Shown: piece after piece, positions 16,753 through 24,707 of the stretch
Position numbering within the stretch: position 1 is the first letter of the stretch
How the letters are laid out: every line of letters begins with the position of its first letter
Assembly: GCA_035620975.1 (NCBI GenBank)
Contig: DASPFV010000011.1
Location: 1 to 28,451 of the forward strand
DNA: 28,451 nt
From: DASPFV01 sp035620975
GTDB lineage: Bacteria; Acidobacteriota; Vicinamibacteria; Vicinamibacterales; 2-12-FULL-66-21
Direction: 5' to 3'
Made by a program: the position numbers and the translations under genes
Notes under the pieces: model-generated
What the model was told of the DNA's origin: nothing
Database searches by the model: none
Seen by the model: the letters and a program-made list of their open reading frames with translations, nothing else

Positions 16753-17070
16753 ATGGCAGTTGAGCGGGCGGCGGGCGGCACCAGTCTGATCGACGTGCTG
16801 GACAGGGTGCTGGACAAGGGCATCGTGATAGATGCGTGGGTCCGAGTCTCGCTGGTCGGCATTGACCTCATCACTGTCGAAGCGCGCGTGGTCGTGGCCT
16901 CCATCGACACCTACCTGAAGTATTCGGAAGCCGTCGGCCAGGTGGCGCCGGTGTCCAGGCCGCAGGCCGAGCTGGCCCAGAGTGTTCTGGCCGAGAACGC
17001 CGCCCTCCGCGCTGAGCTGGCGGCCGTCAAGCAGAACCGCGTACGCCGAAGGCGGACTCCGGAGGTCTGA
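16753..17070 (+). CDS. gvpA: Main gas vesicle shell protein GvpA, with C-terminal extension
   Basis: A 105-aa member of the gas vesicle wall protein family. Residues 1-62 match classic GvpA very closely: SLIDVLDRVLDKGIVIDAWVR, VSLVGIDLITVEARVVVAS and IDTYLKYSEAVG. This protein polymerises into the hydrophobic-inside ribbed shell. Known GvpA is often about 70 aa; here an extra 35 residues form a leucine-rich coiled coil (about 72-93, AELAQSVLAENAALRAELAAV) and end in an Arg-rich tail (VRRRR). AGGAG at 16742-16746 is a good ribosome binding site, the best in the operon and consistent with high expression. The last codons hold the GGAGG site used by the next gene three bases downstream. Confidence 0.95.
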   Translation: MAVERAAGGTSLIDVLDRVLDKGIVIDAWVRVSLVGIDLITVEARVVVASIDTYLKYSEAVGQVAPVSRPQAELAQSVLAENAALRAELAAVKQNRVRRRRTPEV

Positions 17071-17073
17071 GGC

Positions 17074-19197
17074 GTGCACGGGTCCGCGACAGCCGCCCCG
17101 CTGCCCGTGGTCGACTCCCATGCCAGGCTCGCGCTGGCGGAGCTGCTGCTCGCCAGCACTGACCTGCACGACTCCGCGCGCCACGCCGTCGAGTGGCTCG
17201 TGGCTCACACGGGGGCGCGACAGGTCCTGCTGGCCGTTCTCGCACCCGGCAACCCCGACCTGCGGGTGCTGGCAACGGCGGGGGTCCGGGCCCGGGCTGT
17301 CGCCGACTTCCAGGTGCCGGGCGACGAAACGACCCACCCTTTGATACGCGCCATGCAGCGCGCCGAGCCCACGTACTTCGACCCGGCGGTCGGGTTCCGG
17401 TCCCCGATCGAAGGGGGGCCGTTTCATGGCATCCCTGTCTGGGCTGAAGACGACTCCCGGGCGGTTGGACTCCTGCTCGTGGATGCGGCGGCTGCCGGCG
17501 TCAATCCGGATGTGGCCTGGTGCGCGCGCCTTCTCGCCCGACAGCTGTCGCGGCTGCTCAGCCGGCAGATCCTGGCCGAGACGAGGTTCGGGCAGGAGCG
17601 GATGCTGCTGTACAGCATCATCAACGCGGTCACCGATCCCATCCTGCTCACCGATACCGAGGGCAAGCTCATCATCGCGAACACGCACGCGGAGAAGCTT
17701 TTCGCGGCGCCGGAGGAAGCCAGCGAAGGCTGGCGTCGCGCGGTGGCGCTGAACAACATGCTGTTCTCGGCCGCGCTCTCGACGAATGCTGTCGCGCACA
17801 GCGAGCTGGCGCGGCGCGAGCTTCTCCTCGTCGATCCGCTCGAGGGATCCGATCTGCTCTTCGAACTCCTCAGCTCGCGCGCCCGCGACGAGCGTCAGGG
17901 GACCTTCGTCGTCTCGATTCTGAGGAACATCACGGACCTGGCGCGGGCGAGAGAGGAGATCGAGGAGAGCTACCGGACGCTGCGGCTCGCGCAGGGCGAA
18001 GTCCGCGACGAGCGTCACCGGCTCGATCTGATCATCGACTCGGTCGCCGACCCCATTCTCGTGACAGATCAGGAGGGCGACATCGTCCTCATGAACGAGC
18101 CGGCCGAGCGGCTCTTCGACGTGCCGGTGAGTGCCGCGGATGCCGCCCAGCGGAGGATCCGGGCCAACGGTGCGAACCTCACGTCTTTCGTCTCCAACGT
18201 GCTCACACGAACCGGAGAGCAGCGGTACCGGGGGGAGATCCAGCTGGCGGATCCGCTCACCGGCCGGGCTCTTCCCGTGGAGGCCGTGGCAGGGACGATC
18301 CTCTCCGAGCAGGGGGAGCTGATGTGGGTCGTCACCATCCTGCACGATCTCACGGAGGCAATCGAGAAGGCCCGTTTGTACGAGCAGCTCAAGCACGCCT
18401 CCGCGGGGCTCGAGCGCAGGGTCCAGGAAGCCACCGCGGAGCTGGCGCAGCAGAACGAGCTGCTCCGCCGGCAGCACATCGAGCTGGAGCAGGCCTCGGC
18501 GCTGAAGTCGCAGTTCCTCGCGAACATGTCACACGAGTTCAGGACTCCACTCAACGCCATCCTGGGCTACACGCACATGCTGCTGACGGGCGTCAGCGGC
18601 CCGGTACAGGACGCGCAGCGCAAGAGCCTCACGCGAATCGACTCGAACTCACGGCACCTCCTGGCCCTCATCAACGACATCCTCGACATCACGCGGATCG
18701 AGGCCGGCCGGATGCCGCTGACGGTGACCACGTTCAGGATCCCCGAGCTCGTGACCGAGGTGATGTCCGAGCTGGAGCCAATCATCAGGCGGTCGAACCT
18801 CACGGTCACGGCCCGGATCCGTCCCAGGCTGCCGGTGGTCCGGAGCGATCGACAGAAGGTGAAGCAGATCGTTCTGAACCTGTTGAGCAACGCCCTGAAG
18901 TTCACGCCGTCCGGTTCGGTCATCATCAACGCGGGCTCCGACCGGGTGAGCCGGATGATCACCATCGACGTCCGCGATACCGGCGTGGGCATCCCCATTG
19001 AGGCGCACCACAAAGTTTTCGATGACTTCCGGCAGCTCGACAGCTCGCCTGCCCGCGGCTACGGCGGGACCGGCCTGGGATTGTCCATCTGCCGGCGTCT
19101 CTCCCAGATGCTGGGAGGGACGATCGAGCTGAGCAGCGCGGTCGGAGAAGGATCCACCTTCAGGCTGAAGCTGCCCGTGCGGATGAAGCGCCGCTAG
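17074..19197 (+). CDS. Soluble sensor histidine kinase (GAF-PAS-PAS-HisKA-HATPase)
   Basis: A 707-aa cytoplasmic hybrid-less sensor kinase with no transmembrane segment. Order: GAF domain about 18-165; PAS 1 about 178-290 (INAVTDPILLTDTEGKLIIAN); PAS 2 about 317-430 (IDSVADPILVTDQEGDIVLMN); coiled coil 435-475; HisKA with the phospho-acceptor His487 in MSHEFRTPLNAILGYT; ATPase domain with N box NLLSNALKF (about 600), G1 DTGVGIP (about 635) and G2 GGTGLGLSI (about 664). It would sense a cytoplasmic cue such as a ligand, gas or redox state. GTG at 17074 is supported by GGAGG at 17061-17065 inside gvpA, so it is translated with gvpA. Its partner is the receiver protein that follows by four bases. 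Confidence 0.92.
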   Translation: MHGSATAAPLPVVDSHARLALAELLLASTDLHDSARHAVEWLVAHTGARQVLLAVLAPGNPDLRVLATAGVRARAVADFQVPGDETTHPLIRAMQRAEPTYFDPAVGFRSPIEGGPFHGIPVWAEDDSRAVGLLLVDAAAAGVNPDVAWCARLLARQLSRLLSRQILAETRFGQERMLLYSIINAVTDPILLTDTEGKLIIANTHAEKLFAAPEEASEGWRRAVALNNMLFSAALSTNAVAHSELARRELLLVDPLEGSDLLFELLSSRARDERQGTFVVSILRNITDLARAREEIEESYRTLRLAQGEVRDERHRLDLIIDSVADPILVTDQEGDIVLMNEPAERLFDVPVSAADAAQRRIRANGANLTSFVSNVLTRTGEQRYRGEIQLADPLTGRALPVEAVAGTILSEQGELMWVVTILHDLTEAIEKARLYEQLKHASAGLERRVQEATAELAQQNELLRRQHIELEQASALKSQFLANMSHEFRTPLNAILGYTHMLLTGVSGPVQDAQRKSLTRIDSNSRHLLALINDILDITRIEAGRMPLTVTTFRIPELVTEVMSELEPIIRRSNLTVTARIRPRLPVVRSDRQKVKQIVLNLLSNALKFTPSGSVIINAGSDRVSRMITIDVRDTGVGIPIEAHHKVFDDFRQLDSSPARGYGGTGLGLSICRRLSQMLGGTIELSSAVGEGSTFRLKLPVRMKRR

Positions 19198-19201
19198 CGT
19201 C

Positions 19202-19642
19202 ATGACCGAACCGATGATGAAACCGCTCGTGCTCGTCGTCGAGGACTACCAGGACGCGCGGGAGATGTACTGCGCGTACCTGCAGTTTGCGGGCTTCCGG
19301 GTGGCCGAGGCGTCCAACGGGGTCGAGGCCATCGAGCAGACGCTGGCGCTGAAGCCCGACATCATCCTGATGGACCTCGCGCTGCCGAAGGTCGACGGCT
19401 GGGAAGCGACGCGGCGGCTCAAGGAGGACGAGCGCACGCGCCACGTCCCCATTGTGGCGCTCACCGGCCATGCCCTCGCGGGCCACGCGGAGGGCGCCCG
19501 CCAGGCCGGCTGCGACGCGTTCGTGACGAAGCCCTGCCTGCCGGACGCCCTGGTCGCGGAAATCCGACGTATGCTTGCCGTGCGGGCTGCCTCGCAGGAT
19601 CGGCGGGATCTGTCGAGCGAGAGTCCCGTCAACGGTACTTAG
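19202..19642 (+). CDS. Single-domain response regulator (CheY/DivK type)
   Basis: A 146-aa receiver domain with no output domain. Visible phosphorylation residues are the acidic pair Glu14-Asp15, phospho-acceptor Asp58 in ILMDLALPKVDGWE, Thr88 in ALTGHA and Lys110 in VTKPC. The C-terminal 25 residues are polar and unstructured. It follows the histidine kinase by four bases, so the two form a two-component pair. Without a DNA-binding domain it must act by protein contact, or pass the phosphate on, which argues against direct transcriptional control of the operon. Position between gvpA and gvpF suggests a post-translational role in vesicle assembly or an unrelated passenger function; this is inference. 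Confidence 0.92.
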   Translation: MTEPMMKPLVLVVEDYQDAREMYCAYLQFAGFRVAEASNGVEAIEQTLALKPDIILMDLALPKVDGWEATRRLKEDERTRHVPIVALTGHALAGHAEGARQAGCDAFVTKPCLPDALVAEIRRMLAVRAASQDRRDLSSESPVNGT

Positions 19643-19660
19643 GCGCCGCCTTCACAGTCC

Positions 19661-20599
19661 ATGGCCAAGTCACGGAAAACGACGCGCCGCCCGGCTCGGG
19701 TCCGGGGGCGGACGACCCGCCCGGCGGCCGCGGTGGTGAAGGACGCCCGCAGCGTGCCGGCCGCACGCGCGCGCGGCAAGCTGGAGCGGGTGCGCCTGCC
19801 GGCCGCCCCGCGCACGCGGATCGAGACGCCCGCCCGCGCCGACGAGGCGAACGAGGGCCGATACGTCTACTGCATCATCAAATCGGCCCGGCCGCTGGGG
19901 TTCGGACCCCTCGGCATCGGGGCGGATCCCTGCGAGGTGCACACGGTGCACTATCGCGACATCGCGGCCGTCGTGTCGAGCACGCCGATGGTCGTGCAGG
20001 ATCCCACGCGCGAGAACGTGCTCGCACACCAGCGCGTGAACGAGACCGTAATGCAGCAGTTCACCGTGATCCCGATGTCGTTCGGCACGGTCTTCAAGAC
20101 CGACGACGACATCATCGAGCTGCTCCGGTCCGCGTACGACGCGTTCACGGACGTTCTGAACAAGATGCACGGGAAGTTCGAATTCGGCCTCAAGGTGTTG
20201 TGGGACCGCGATCAGATCGTGCGGGAGATCGAGGAGGACGACGAGGACATCCGCCGCCTGAAGGGGGAAATCTCGTCGCAGAAGGGCTCGACCTACTTCG
20301 CGCGCATGCAGTACGGCCGGCTGATCGACGCGGCGCTCCAGGCGAGGACTGACCGCTACGTCGCGGAGATCTTCCAGGCTCTCCGGGACGTGTCCGTCGC
20401 GTCGAGATCGAACAAGCCGATCGGCGACCGCATGATTATGAACGCGGCGTTCCTCGTGTCCCGCGCCGCGGAGCAGGCCTTCGACGCGCGCGTCAAGGAC
20501 ATCGGGCTGCGCTACGACAAGCTGACGTTCAAATACACTGGACCGTGGCCGCCCTACAACTTCGTGAACATCCGCCTGAAGCTCGAGAGGGCGCACTGA
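19661..20599 (+). CDS. gvpF: Gas vesicle protein GvpF/GvpL, with basic N-terminal tail
   Basis: A 312-aa member of the GvpL/GvpF family, minor proteins needed to start vesicle assembly. The family domain begins at about 66 with RYVYCIIKS, has VIPMSFGTVF in the middle (canonical VLPVRFGTVF) and ends with YTGPWPPYNFVNIRL, the family C-terminal signature. Residues 1-55 are an Arg/Lys-rich, apparently disordered extension with 18 basic and only two acidic residues in the first 53. The ATG at 19661 is the only reasonable start; the next Met is far inside the domain. It is the longest and most canonical of three paralogues in the operon and starts 18 bases after the response regulator. Confidence 0.92.
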   Translation: MAKSRKTTRRPARVRGRTTRPAAAVVKDARSVPAARARGKLERVRLPAAPRTRIETPARADEANEGRYVYCIIKSARPLGFGPLGIGADPCEVHTVHYRDIAAVVSSTPMVVQDPTRENVLAHQRVNETVMQQFTVIPMSFGTVFKTDDDIIELLRSAYDAFTDVLNKMHGKFEFGLKVLWDRDQIVREIEEDDEDIRRLKGEISSQKGSTYFARMQYGRLIDAALQARTDRYVAEIFQALRDVSVASRSNKPIGDRMIMNAAFLVSRAAEQAFDARVKDIGLRYDKLTFKYTGPWPPYNFVNIRLKLERAH

Positions 20600-20648
20600 C
20601 CCGCGCACGAACCCGGCGCACGGGGACAGGGCACGAGCGGCGCCCGGC

Positions 20649-20948
20649 ATGATCATCCTGGACTCGCTGCTGATCGGCGGCATCCGCTTCGTGCTCGACA
20701 AGATCGCCACGGCCGTCGACGCCGAGCTCAACGATGAGACGGCTCTCCGGGACGAGCTGCTCGCGGCGCAGATGCGGCTGGAGCTCGGTGAGCTGACGGA
20801 CGGCCAGTTTCGCGTGATCGAGGTGGACGTGCTCGCCCGCCTCCGCGAGGTGCGCGATCGCCGCCAGGGTGCCGGGACGGCCTCGCTTTCCGGAGATTAC
20901 CGGATCACGGGTGTCGACGCGACCGTCGAAGGCGACGAGCACTCCTGA
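20649..20948 (+). CDS. gvpG: Gas vesicle protein GvpG
   Basis: A 99-aa GvpG-family accessory protein. The N-terminus is a hydrophobic amphipathic helix (MIILDSLLIGGIRFVLDKIATAVDAE), followed by the family pattern LRDELLAAQMRLELGELTDGQFRVIEVDVLARLREV, a helical hairpin. GvpG interacts with other minor Gvp proteins at early assembly in known systems. The gene starts 49 bases after gvpF with no good ribosome binding site, and its stop at 20946-20948 is one base before the likely TTG start of the ATPase. The F-G order is conserved in other gas vesicle clusters. Confidence 0.87.
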   Translation: MIILDSLLIGGIRFVLDKIATAVDAELNDETALRDELLAAQMRLELGELTDGQFRVIEVDVLARLREVRDRRQGAGTASLSGDYRITGVDATVEGDEHS

Positions 20949-20949
20949 A

Positions 20950-22956
20950 TTGCCCGCGCGCAGTCCGGCTCTGTGCCGGCTGGTGGGCGGCAAGGGCGGC
21001 GTGGGCAAGACGACCTGCGCCGCGGCCCTCGCCATTGCCGCGGCGCGCCGCGGCCGCCGTACCCTGCTGGTCACGATCGATCCCGCCCCGTCGCTCGGCG
21101 ACGCGCTCTGCATCCGTCTGGGCCCGACGCCGCGCCCGGTCCCGGCCACTGACGGGATGCTGCACGCCATGGAGCTCGATGCGCGGACGGCCCTGGAGGG
21201 CTGGCTGAAGGAGCGCGCCGGGGCCATCGAGGCCCTCGCCCTTCAGGGCACCTGGCTGGACCGCGACGACGTCCGGATGCTGATGGGGCTCTCGCTGCCG
21301 GGGCTCGACGAGATTGCGGCCCTGCTCGAGCTCTCGAGACTCCGCCAGTCGGCTCGCTGGAACCTGATAGTCGTGGACGCAGCGCCAACCGGCCACACGC
21401 TTCGACTGCTGGATCTGCCGCGGACGTTCGAGGGTGTGGCGCGTGCCTTCGGGTGCATGCAGCAACGCCACCGCGCCGTCGTCGAGGCGCTGACCGGCGG
21501 CTGGCGCACCGATGCCGGGGAGGCGCTGGTGCGCGCGATGTTCGAGGATGCCACGGCCCTTCGCACGTGGCTCACGGCTGGAGACCAGCTCCGCGTCACC
21601 TGGGTGACGCTCCCCGAGCCGATGGCGACGGCCGAGACTCTCGATGCGCTCAGCCTGCTCCGGACGGCCGGGTTGTCCGTCGATCGGTTGGTGATCAACC
21701 GTGCCCTGCCAGCGGGGCCACGCTGCGACTGGTGCGACACGCGCCGCGCGCTGGAAACGCGCACGATCGGCAGGCTCGCTGCGAAAGTACGGGCCTTGCC
21801 CGGCTCGATCGTCATGGCTACGGTCTCGGCACGTGACCGGGAGCCGCTCGGGGTTCCGACGCTGGCGGGCCTCGCCCGGGAGCTCGCCCGCGGCTCGCCG
21901 ACCCCGCTCGCGCGGACCTGCCCGTCCGGGGTGAAGGGCCGTTCCCCCGCCCTCTCGGGCAGGCCGCCGGCGCCTGACGAGTGGAGCGAGCTGCAGCTGC
22001 TGCTCTTCGGAGGCAAGGGCGGTGTCGGGAAGACGACGTGCGCCGCGGCGGCGGCGCTCGATCTCGCCGGCCGCAATCCGCAGCGACGGGTGCTGCTGCT
22101 CTCTACGGATCCCGCACATTCGCTCGGCGACGTCCTGGGCCGGTCGCTGGACGACGACGCCCGTCGTCTCCCGGTCAGGGGTCAGCTCCGCGCGCGCGAG
22201 CTCGACGCCCGCCTCAGCTTCGAACGGGTACGCGAACGGTACCGCCAGGCAATAGATTCGATGTTCGATCGACTGCGCGGCCGCCTCGCCGTGGAGGCCG
22301 CGTACGATCGCCAGGTGATGCGCGAACTGCTCGCGCTCTCCCCACCCGGCCTCGACGAGCTGGCGGCCATCCTGGAGGTGGTGGAGGTGTTCGAGCGCCC
22401 GCCGGGCGAGCGTCCTTTCGACCTCCTCGTCGTGGACACCGCGCCGACCGGGCACGCCCTGCGGCTGCTGGAGATGCCGGGCGTGATGCAGGACTGGGCC
22501 AAGGCGCTCATGCGCCTGGTTCTCAAATACGAACCCCTGGCGGGTCCTGGGGATCTCGGCGCGCTGCTGCTGCGGCTCTCCCGTGGGCTCGGGTCCATGC
22601 GGACGCTGCTGGCCGACCCGCATCGCGCCGGTTTCGTGACCGTCACGAGGACCGGTGCACTTCCGGCGGCGGAGCTGCGGCGCCTCCATGCGCGCCTGCA
22701 GCCGCTCGGCATTCGCGAGTCGACGGTCATTCTCAACGCCGTCGGCCGCGGAAGCTGCTCGCGCTGCCGACGGCTGTCGCGGACGGAGATGGAGGACGTG
22801 TCGCAACTGCAGCAGTGGACCGGGCGCACCGGCCTCCGGCTGGTTGGCGCGCCGGCCGAGCTGCCGCCACCCCGCGGCATCGGCCGCCTGGCGGCGTGGC
22901 GTGGGTCGTGGCAGAAGCTGAACGCGCCGTCGCGCCGGCGCCGATCGGGCTCGTGA
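20950..22956 (+). CDS. Tandem ArsA/Get3-like ATPase in the gas vesicle operon
   Basis: A protein of about 668 aa made of two deviant-Walker (ArsA/GET3/MinD class) ATPase domains. Half 1: P-loop GGKGGVGKTT (13-22), switch I DPAPSLGD (from Asp44), switch II DAAPTGHT (from Asp143), CxxC Cys259/Cys262. Half 2: P-loop 354-363, DPAHSLGD (from Asp387), DTAPTGHA (from Asp496), CxxC Cys603/Cys606. The two halves thus form a built-in Get3-like pseudodimer, with the CxxC pairs suited to hold one zinc. Half 1 departs from consensus (DPAP for DPAH, DAAP for DTAP). Arsenic pumping is unlikely: no arsB, arsR or arsD is near. A targeting or chaperone role for hydrophobic Gvp proteins is my inference. TTG 20950 is chosen over GTG 20869, which lies inside gvpG. 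The C-terminus ends SRRRRSGS. Confidence 0.88.
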   Translation: MPARSPALCRLVGGKGGVGKTTCAAALAIAAARRGRRTLLVTIDPAPSLGDALCIRLGPTPRPVPATDGMLHAMELDARTALEGWLKERAGAIEALALQGTWLDRDDVRMLMGLSLPGLDEIAALLELSRLRQSARWNLIVVDAAPTGHTLRLLDLPRTFEGVARAFGCMQQRHRAVVEALTGGWRTDAGEALVRAMFEDATALRTWLTAGDQLRVTWVTLPEPMATAETLDALSLLRTAGLSVDRLVINRALPAGPRCDWCDTRRALETRTIGRLAAKVRALPGSIVMATVSARDREPLGVPTLAGLARELARGSPTPLARTCPSGVKGRSPALSGRPPAPDEWSELQLLLFGGKGGVGKTTCAAAAALDLAGRNPQRRVLLLSTDPAHSLGDVLGRSLDDDARRLPVRGQLRARELDARLSFERVRERYRQAIDSMFDRLRGRLAVEAAYDRQVMRELLALSPPGLDELAAILEVVEVFERPPGERPFDLLVVDTAPTGHALRLLEMPGVMQDWAKALMRLVLKYEPLAGPGDLGALLLRLSRGLGSMRTLLADPHRAGFVTVTRTGALPAAELRRLHARLQPLGIRESTVILNAVGRGSCSRCRRLSRTEMEDVSQLQQWTGRTGLRLVGAPAELPPPRGIGRLAAWRGSWQKLNAPSRRRRSGS

Positions 22957-22969
22957 CCGACACGTGGGC

Positions 22970-22975
22970 TATCAT
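22970..22975 (+). promoter_or_regulatory. Possible internal -10 box (TATCAT)
   Basis: TATCAT lies 15 bases before the ATG of the second gvpF/L gene, in the 34-base gap after the ATPase gene. It matches five of six -10 positions but has no -35 partner. It could start an internal transcript for the distal genes. Confidence 0.25.
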
Positions 22976-22990
22976 CGTTCGCGCACCGGC

Positions 22991-23764
22991 ATGGCCGCCC
23001 CAATCACCTACGTGTACTGCATCGTTCAGCGATCCGGGCGCCCGGTGCTCGCGCGCGTGCCCGCCGGCGTACCCGACAGCGCGGGTTGCGCCCTGCTTCC
23101 GCTCGAGAAATCGGTCTGGGCCGTCGCCTCGCGGGTCGACGCGCGGACCTACGGTCCCGGCTCCCTGGACGATCGGCTCCGAGATCCGGACTGGCTGTCG
23201 CGCGTGGCGCTCGGCCACGCCGCGGTCGTGGAGCACGTCGCACGCATGCGGAGCGCGACGGTCGTGCCGCTCAAGGTCCTCACGCTCTTCTCCGACGACG
23301 ACCGGGCCCGGCGTGATCTGCTCGTGCAGCGGCCGGCGTGGGCCGATGCGCTCGAGCGCGTGAGGGGGTGCGTCGAATGGGGCGTTCGGGTGACCAGCGC
23401 CGCCGTGCCGCCGCCGCGCCGCCTGCCGAGCCGTCCCTCGTCCGGCGCCGCGTTCCTGGCCGGCAAGAAACGCTCGCGGGACCAGGCGCGCGAACGATCG
23501 CGGCGTGTGTCTGAAGCGGCCCGGGACGCCTTCGAGCGCCTCTCCCGCATCGCCACGGAGTCGCGATCGCGCGAAGCGCCGCCGCACGCCGCACACCCGC
23601 CGCTGCTCGACGCCGCCTTTCTCGTCGCAGCGTCGCGACAGGCGCGCTTCGACGCGGCGGTCGCCAGGGTGGCCGCATCGTGCCGCCAAGCCGGGGCGGA
23701 GCTGGCCCTCACGGGTCCCTGGCCTGCCTACAGCTTCGTTCAGAGCGGAGCGGCCCCCTCGTGA
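22991..23764 (+). CDS. gvpL: Gas vesicle protein GvpL/GvpF, second paralogue
   Basis: A 257-aa GvpL/GvpF-family protein. It starts with ITYVYCIVQR, has VVPLKVLTLF in place of the canonical VLPVRFGTVF, and ends with LTGPWPAYSFVQ, the family C-terminal signature. It is more diverged than the first paralogue: residues 145-200 are an Arg/Ser/Pro-rich insert (RRLPSRPSS, KKRSRDQARERSRR) with little predicted structure. The ATG at 22991 begins right before the first strand; an upstream in-frame start would add nine residues. Position after the ATPase and before the GvpS-like gene corresponds to GvpL in actinobacterial clusters. The stop overlaps the next GTG start (GTGA). Confidence 0.86.
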   Translation: MAAPITYVYCIVQRSGRPVLARVPAGVPDSAGCALLPLEKSVWAVASRVDARTYGPGSLDDRLRDPDWLSRVALGHAAVVEHVARMRSATVVPLKVLTLFSDDDRARRDLLVQRPAWADALERVRGCVEWGVRVTSAAVPPPRRLPSRPSSGAAFLAGKKRSRDQARERSRRVSEAARDAFERLSRIATESRSREAPPHAAHPPLLDAAFLVAASRQARFDAAVARVAASCRQAGAELALTGPWPAYSFVQSGAAPS

Positions 23765-24051
23765 GCCCCCGCTCCCGGCACTCGACTGTTCCGCGCCGGA
23801 GGCCGCCCTCGAGCGTTCCGGGGCGGCCCGCGGCACGGCGGCCGCGCCGCGTGTCCCGGCAGGTCGCCCGGATCGTCGATCCCGGCGACGCCTCGCTGCT
23901 GGACGTGATCGACAACCTGCTCAACAAAGGCGTCGTGCTGAACGCCGAGCTCGTACTCGCGCTGGCAGACGTCGACCTGGTGTACATCCGGCTGTCCGCG
24001 CTGCTCTGCGCAGCCGACAGGCTCCTCCTGCCTTCCGGACGCACGACATGA
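23761..24051 (+). CDS. gvpS: GvpS-like minor shell protein (GvpA/J/M/S family)
   Basis: A 96-aa protein with the GvpA-type domain at about 43-90: ASLLDVIDNLLNKGVVLNAELVLALADVDLVYIRLSALLCAADRLL. The conserved frame D-x-x-D-x-L-L-x-K-G and D-V-D-L-V-x-I-R identify the family. The WVR and YLKYSEAVG blocks of GvpA are missing, so it is a minor shell protein. The name gvpS is given by position between the gvpL-like and gvpF/gvpK genes, as in actinobacterial operons; gvpM is the alternative. Residues 1-37 form a basic tail with 12 Arg and no acidic residue. GTG at 23761 overlaps the previous stop, and the stop overlaps the next ATG, so it is coupled on both sides. Confidence 0.84.
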   Translation: MSPRSRHSTVPRRRPPSSVPGRPAARRPRRVSRQVARIVDPGDASLLDVIDNLLNKGVVLNAELVLALADVDLVYIRLSALLCAADRLLLPSGRTT

Positions 24052-24707
24052 GCGGCCCGATCTACGTGTACGCAATCGTCGAGGGCCTGACGGCCGGCCG
24101 GTTCCTTCAGCGGCACGTCGAGCTGATGGAGGTCGCCGGCTTCGAAGTCGTGTGCGAACACCTGCGGGAGCCACCGCCGCTGTCGGAGGCCCGGCTGCGC
24201 GCGCAGCACGAGATCGTGGTCCGGATCGCGGCCCGGGCACCCGCTGTGCTGCCCGTGAGATTCGGCGCATGGCTCGAGCAGTCCGAGCTGGAGGCTGTGC
24301 TCCGACGCCGGCGGCGCGTTCTTCGCGCCGCGCTGGGGCGCGTCCGCGGCCGGGTGCAGATGACGATCCGGCTGTTCGGCCGCTCGGGTTCGAGGGGCGC
24401 CGTCGAGGAAGCCGCTCCGATGACGGGTACGGCCTTCCTCAAAGCCCGTCGCGCCGCAGCACGGCCAGGACTGCCGGCGGCGGCCACCGCGATCAGCGCG
24501 GCGGTGCAGTCCATCGTGGCCGACGAACGGATCGAAGGCCCGCGCGGCACCATTCTCGTGACCCTGCACCATCTGCTCGAGCGCTCGCGCGTGCCCCGTT
24601 ATCGCCGCGCCCTGAGCTCGGCCGGCCGCGGGCTCCGGGCCGGCGTCGAGCTGACCGTCTCGGGGCCTTGGCCGCCGTTTGCCTTCACGCCGGAGCTCCT
24701 GGAATGA
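24048..24707 (+). CDS. Gas vesicle protein GvpF/GvpL, third paralogue
   Basis: A 219-aa GvpL/GvpF-family protein, the shortest of the three. It starts with PIYVYAIVEG, has VLPVRFGAWL in the middle (very close to the canonical block) and ends with VSGPWPPFAFTPELLE. The first paralogue's basic N-terminal extension is absent, though an Arg-rich stretch (LRRRRRVLRAALGRVRGR) follows the central block. The ATG at 24048 overlaps the previous stop by four bases, and its own stop overlaps the gvpK ATG by four. The three paralogues probably take the roles of separate F and L proteins in other clusters, but which does what cannot be assigned. Confidence 0.86.
   Translation: MSGPIYVYAIVEGLTAGRFLQRHVELMEVAGFEVVCEHLREPPPLSEARLRAQHEIVVRIAARAPAVLPVRFGAWLEQSELEAVLRRRRRVLRAALGRVRGRVQMTIRLFGRSGSRGAVEEAAPMTGTAFLKARRAAARPGLPAAATAISAAVQSIVADERIEGPRGTILVTLHHLLERSRVPRYRRALSSAGRGLRAGVELTVSGPWPPFAFTPELLE

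Noticed and set aside
16237..18477. Long open frame on the - strand opposite gvpJ, gvpA and the histidine kinase (746 codons)
   Set aside because: Composition is the mirror of GC-rich coding DNA, no domain is recognisable, and the + strand genes have clear family motifs. The same holds for long antisense frames opposite typA, the ATPase, the dynamin gene and the GH127 gene.
20869..20949. GTG at 20869 as the start of the tandem ATPase
   Set aside because: It would overlap gvpG by 80 bases and add residues with no family similarity before the first strand. The TTG at 20950, one base after the gvpG stop, fits the domain start better, though it is not proven.
20950..22956. Arsenic resistance as the role of the ArsA-like ATPase
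   Set aside because: No arsenite pump, regulator, reductase or metallochaperone gene is nearby, and the gene is embedded in a gas vesicle operon. The CxxC pairs fit a Get3-like zinc site.
23505..24047. Extended start of the third GvpF/L protein, giving a 400-residue frame
   Set aside because: The upstream part is an off-frame reading of the second GvpF/L and GvpS-like genes. The ATG at 24048 sits directly before the conserved YVYAIVEG and overlaps the previous stop.
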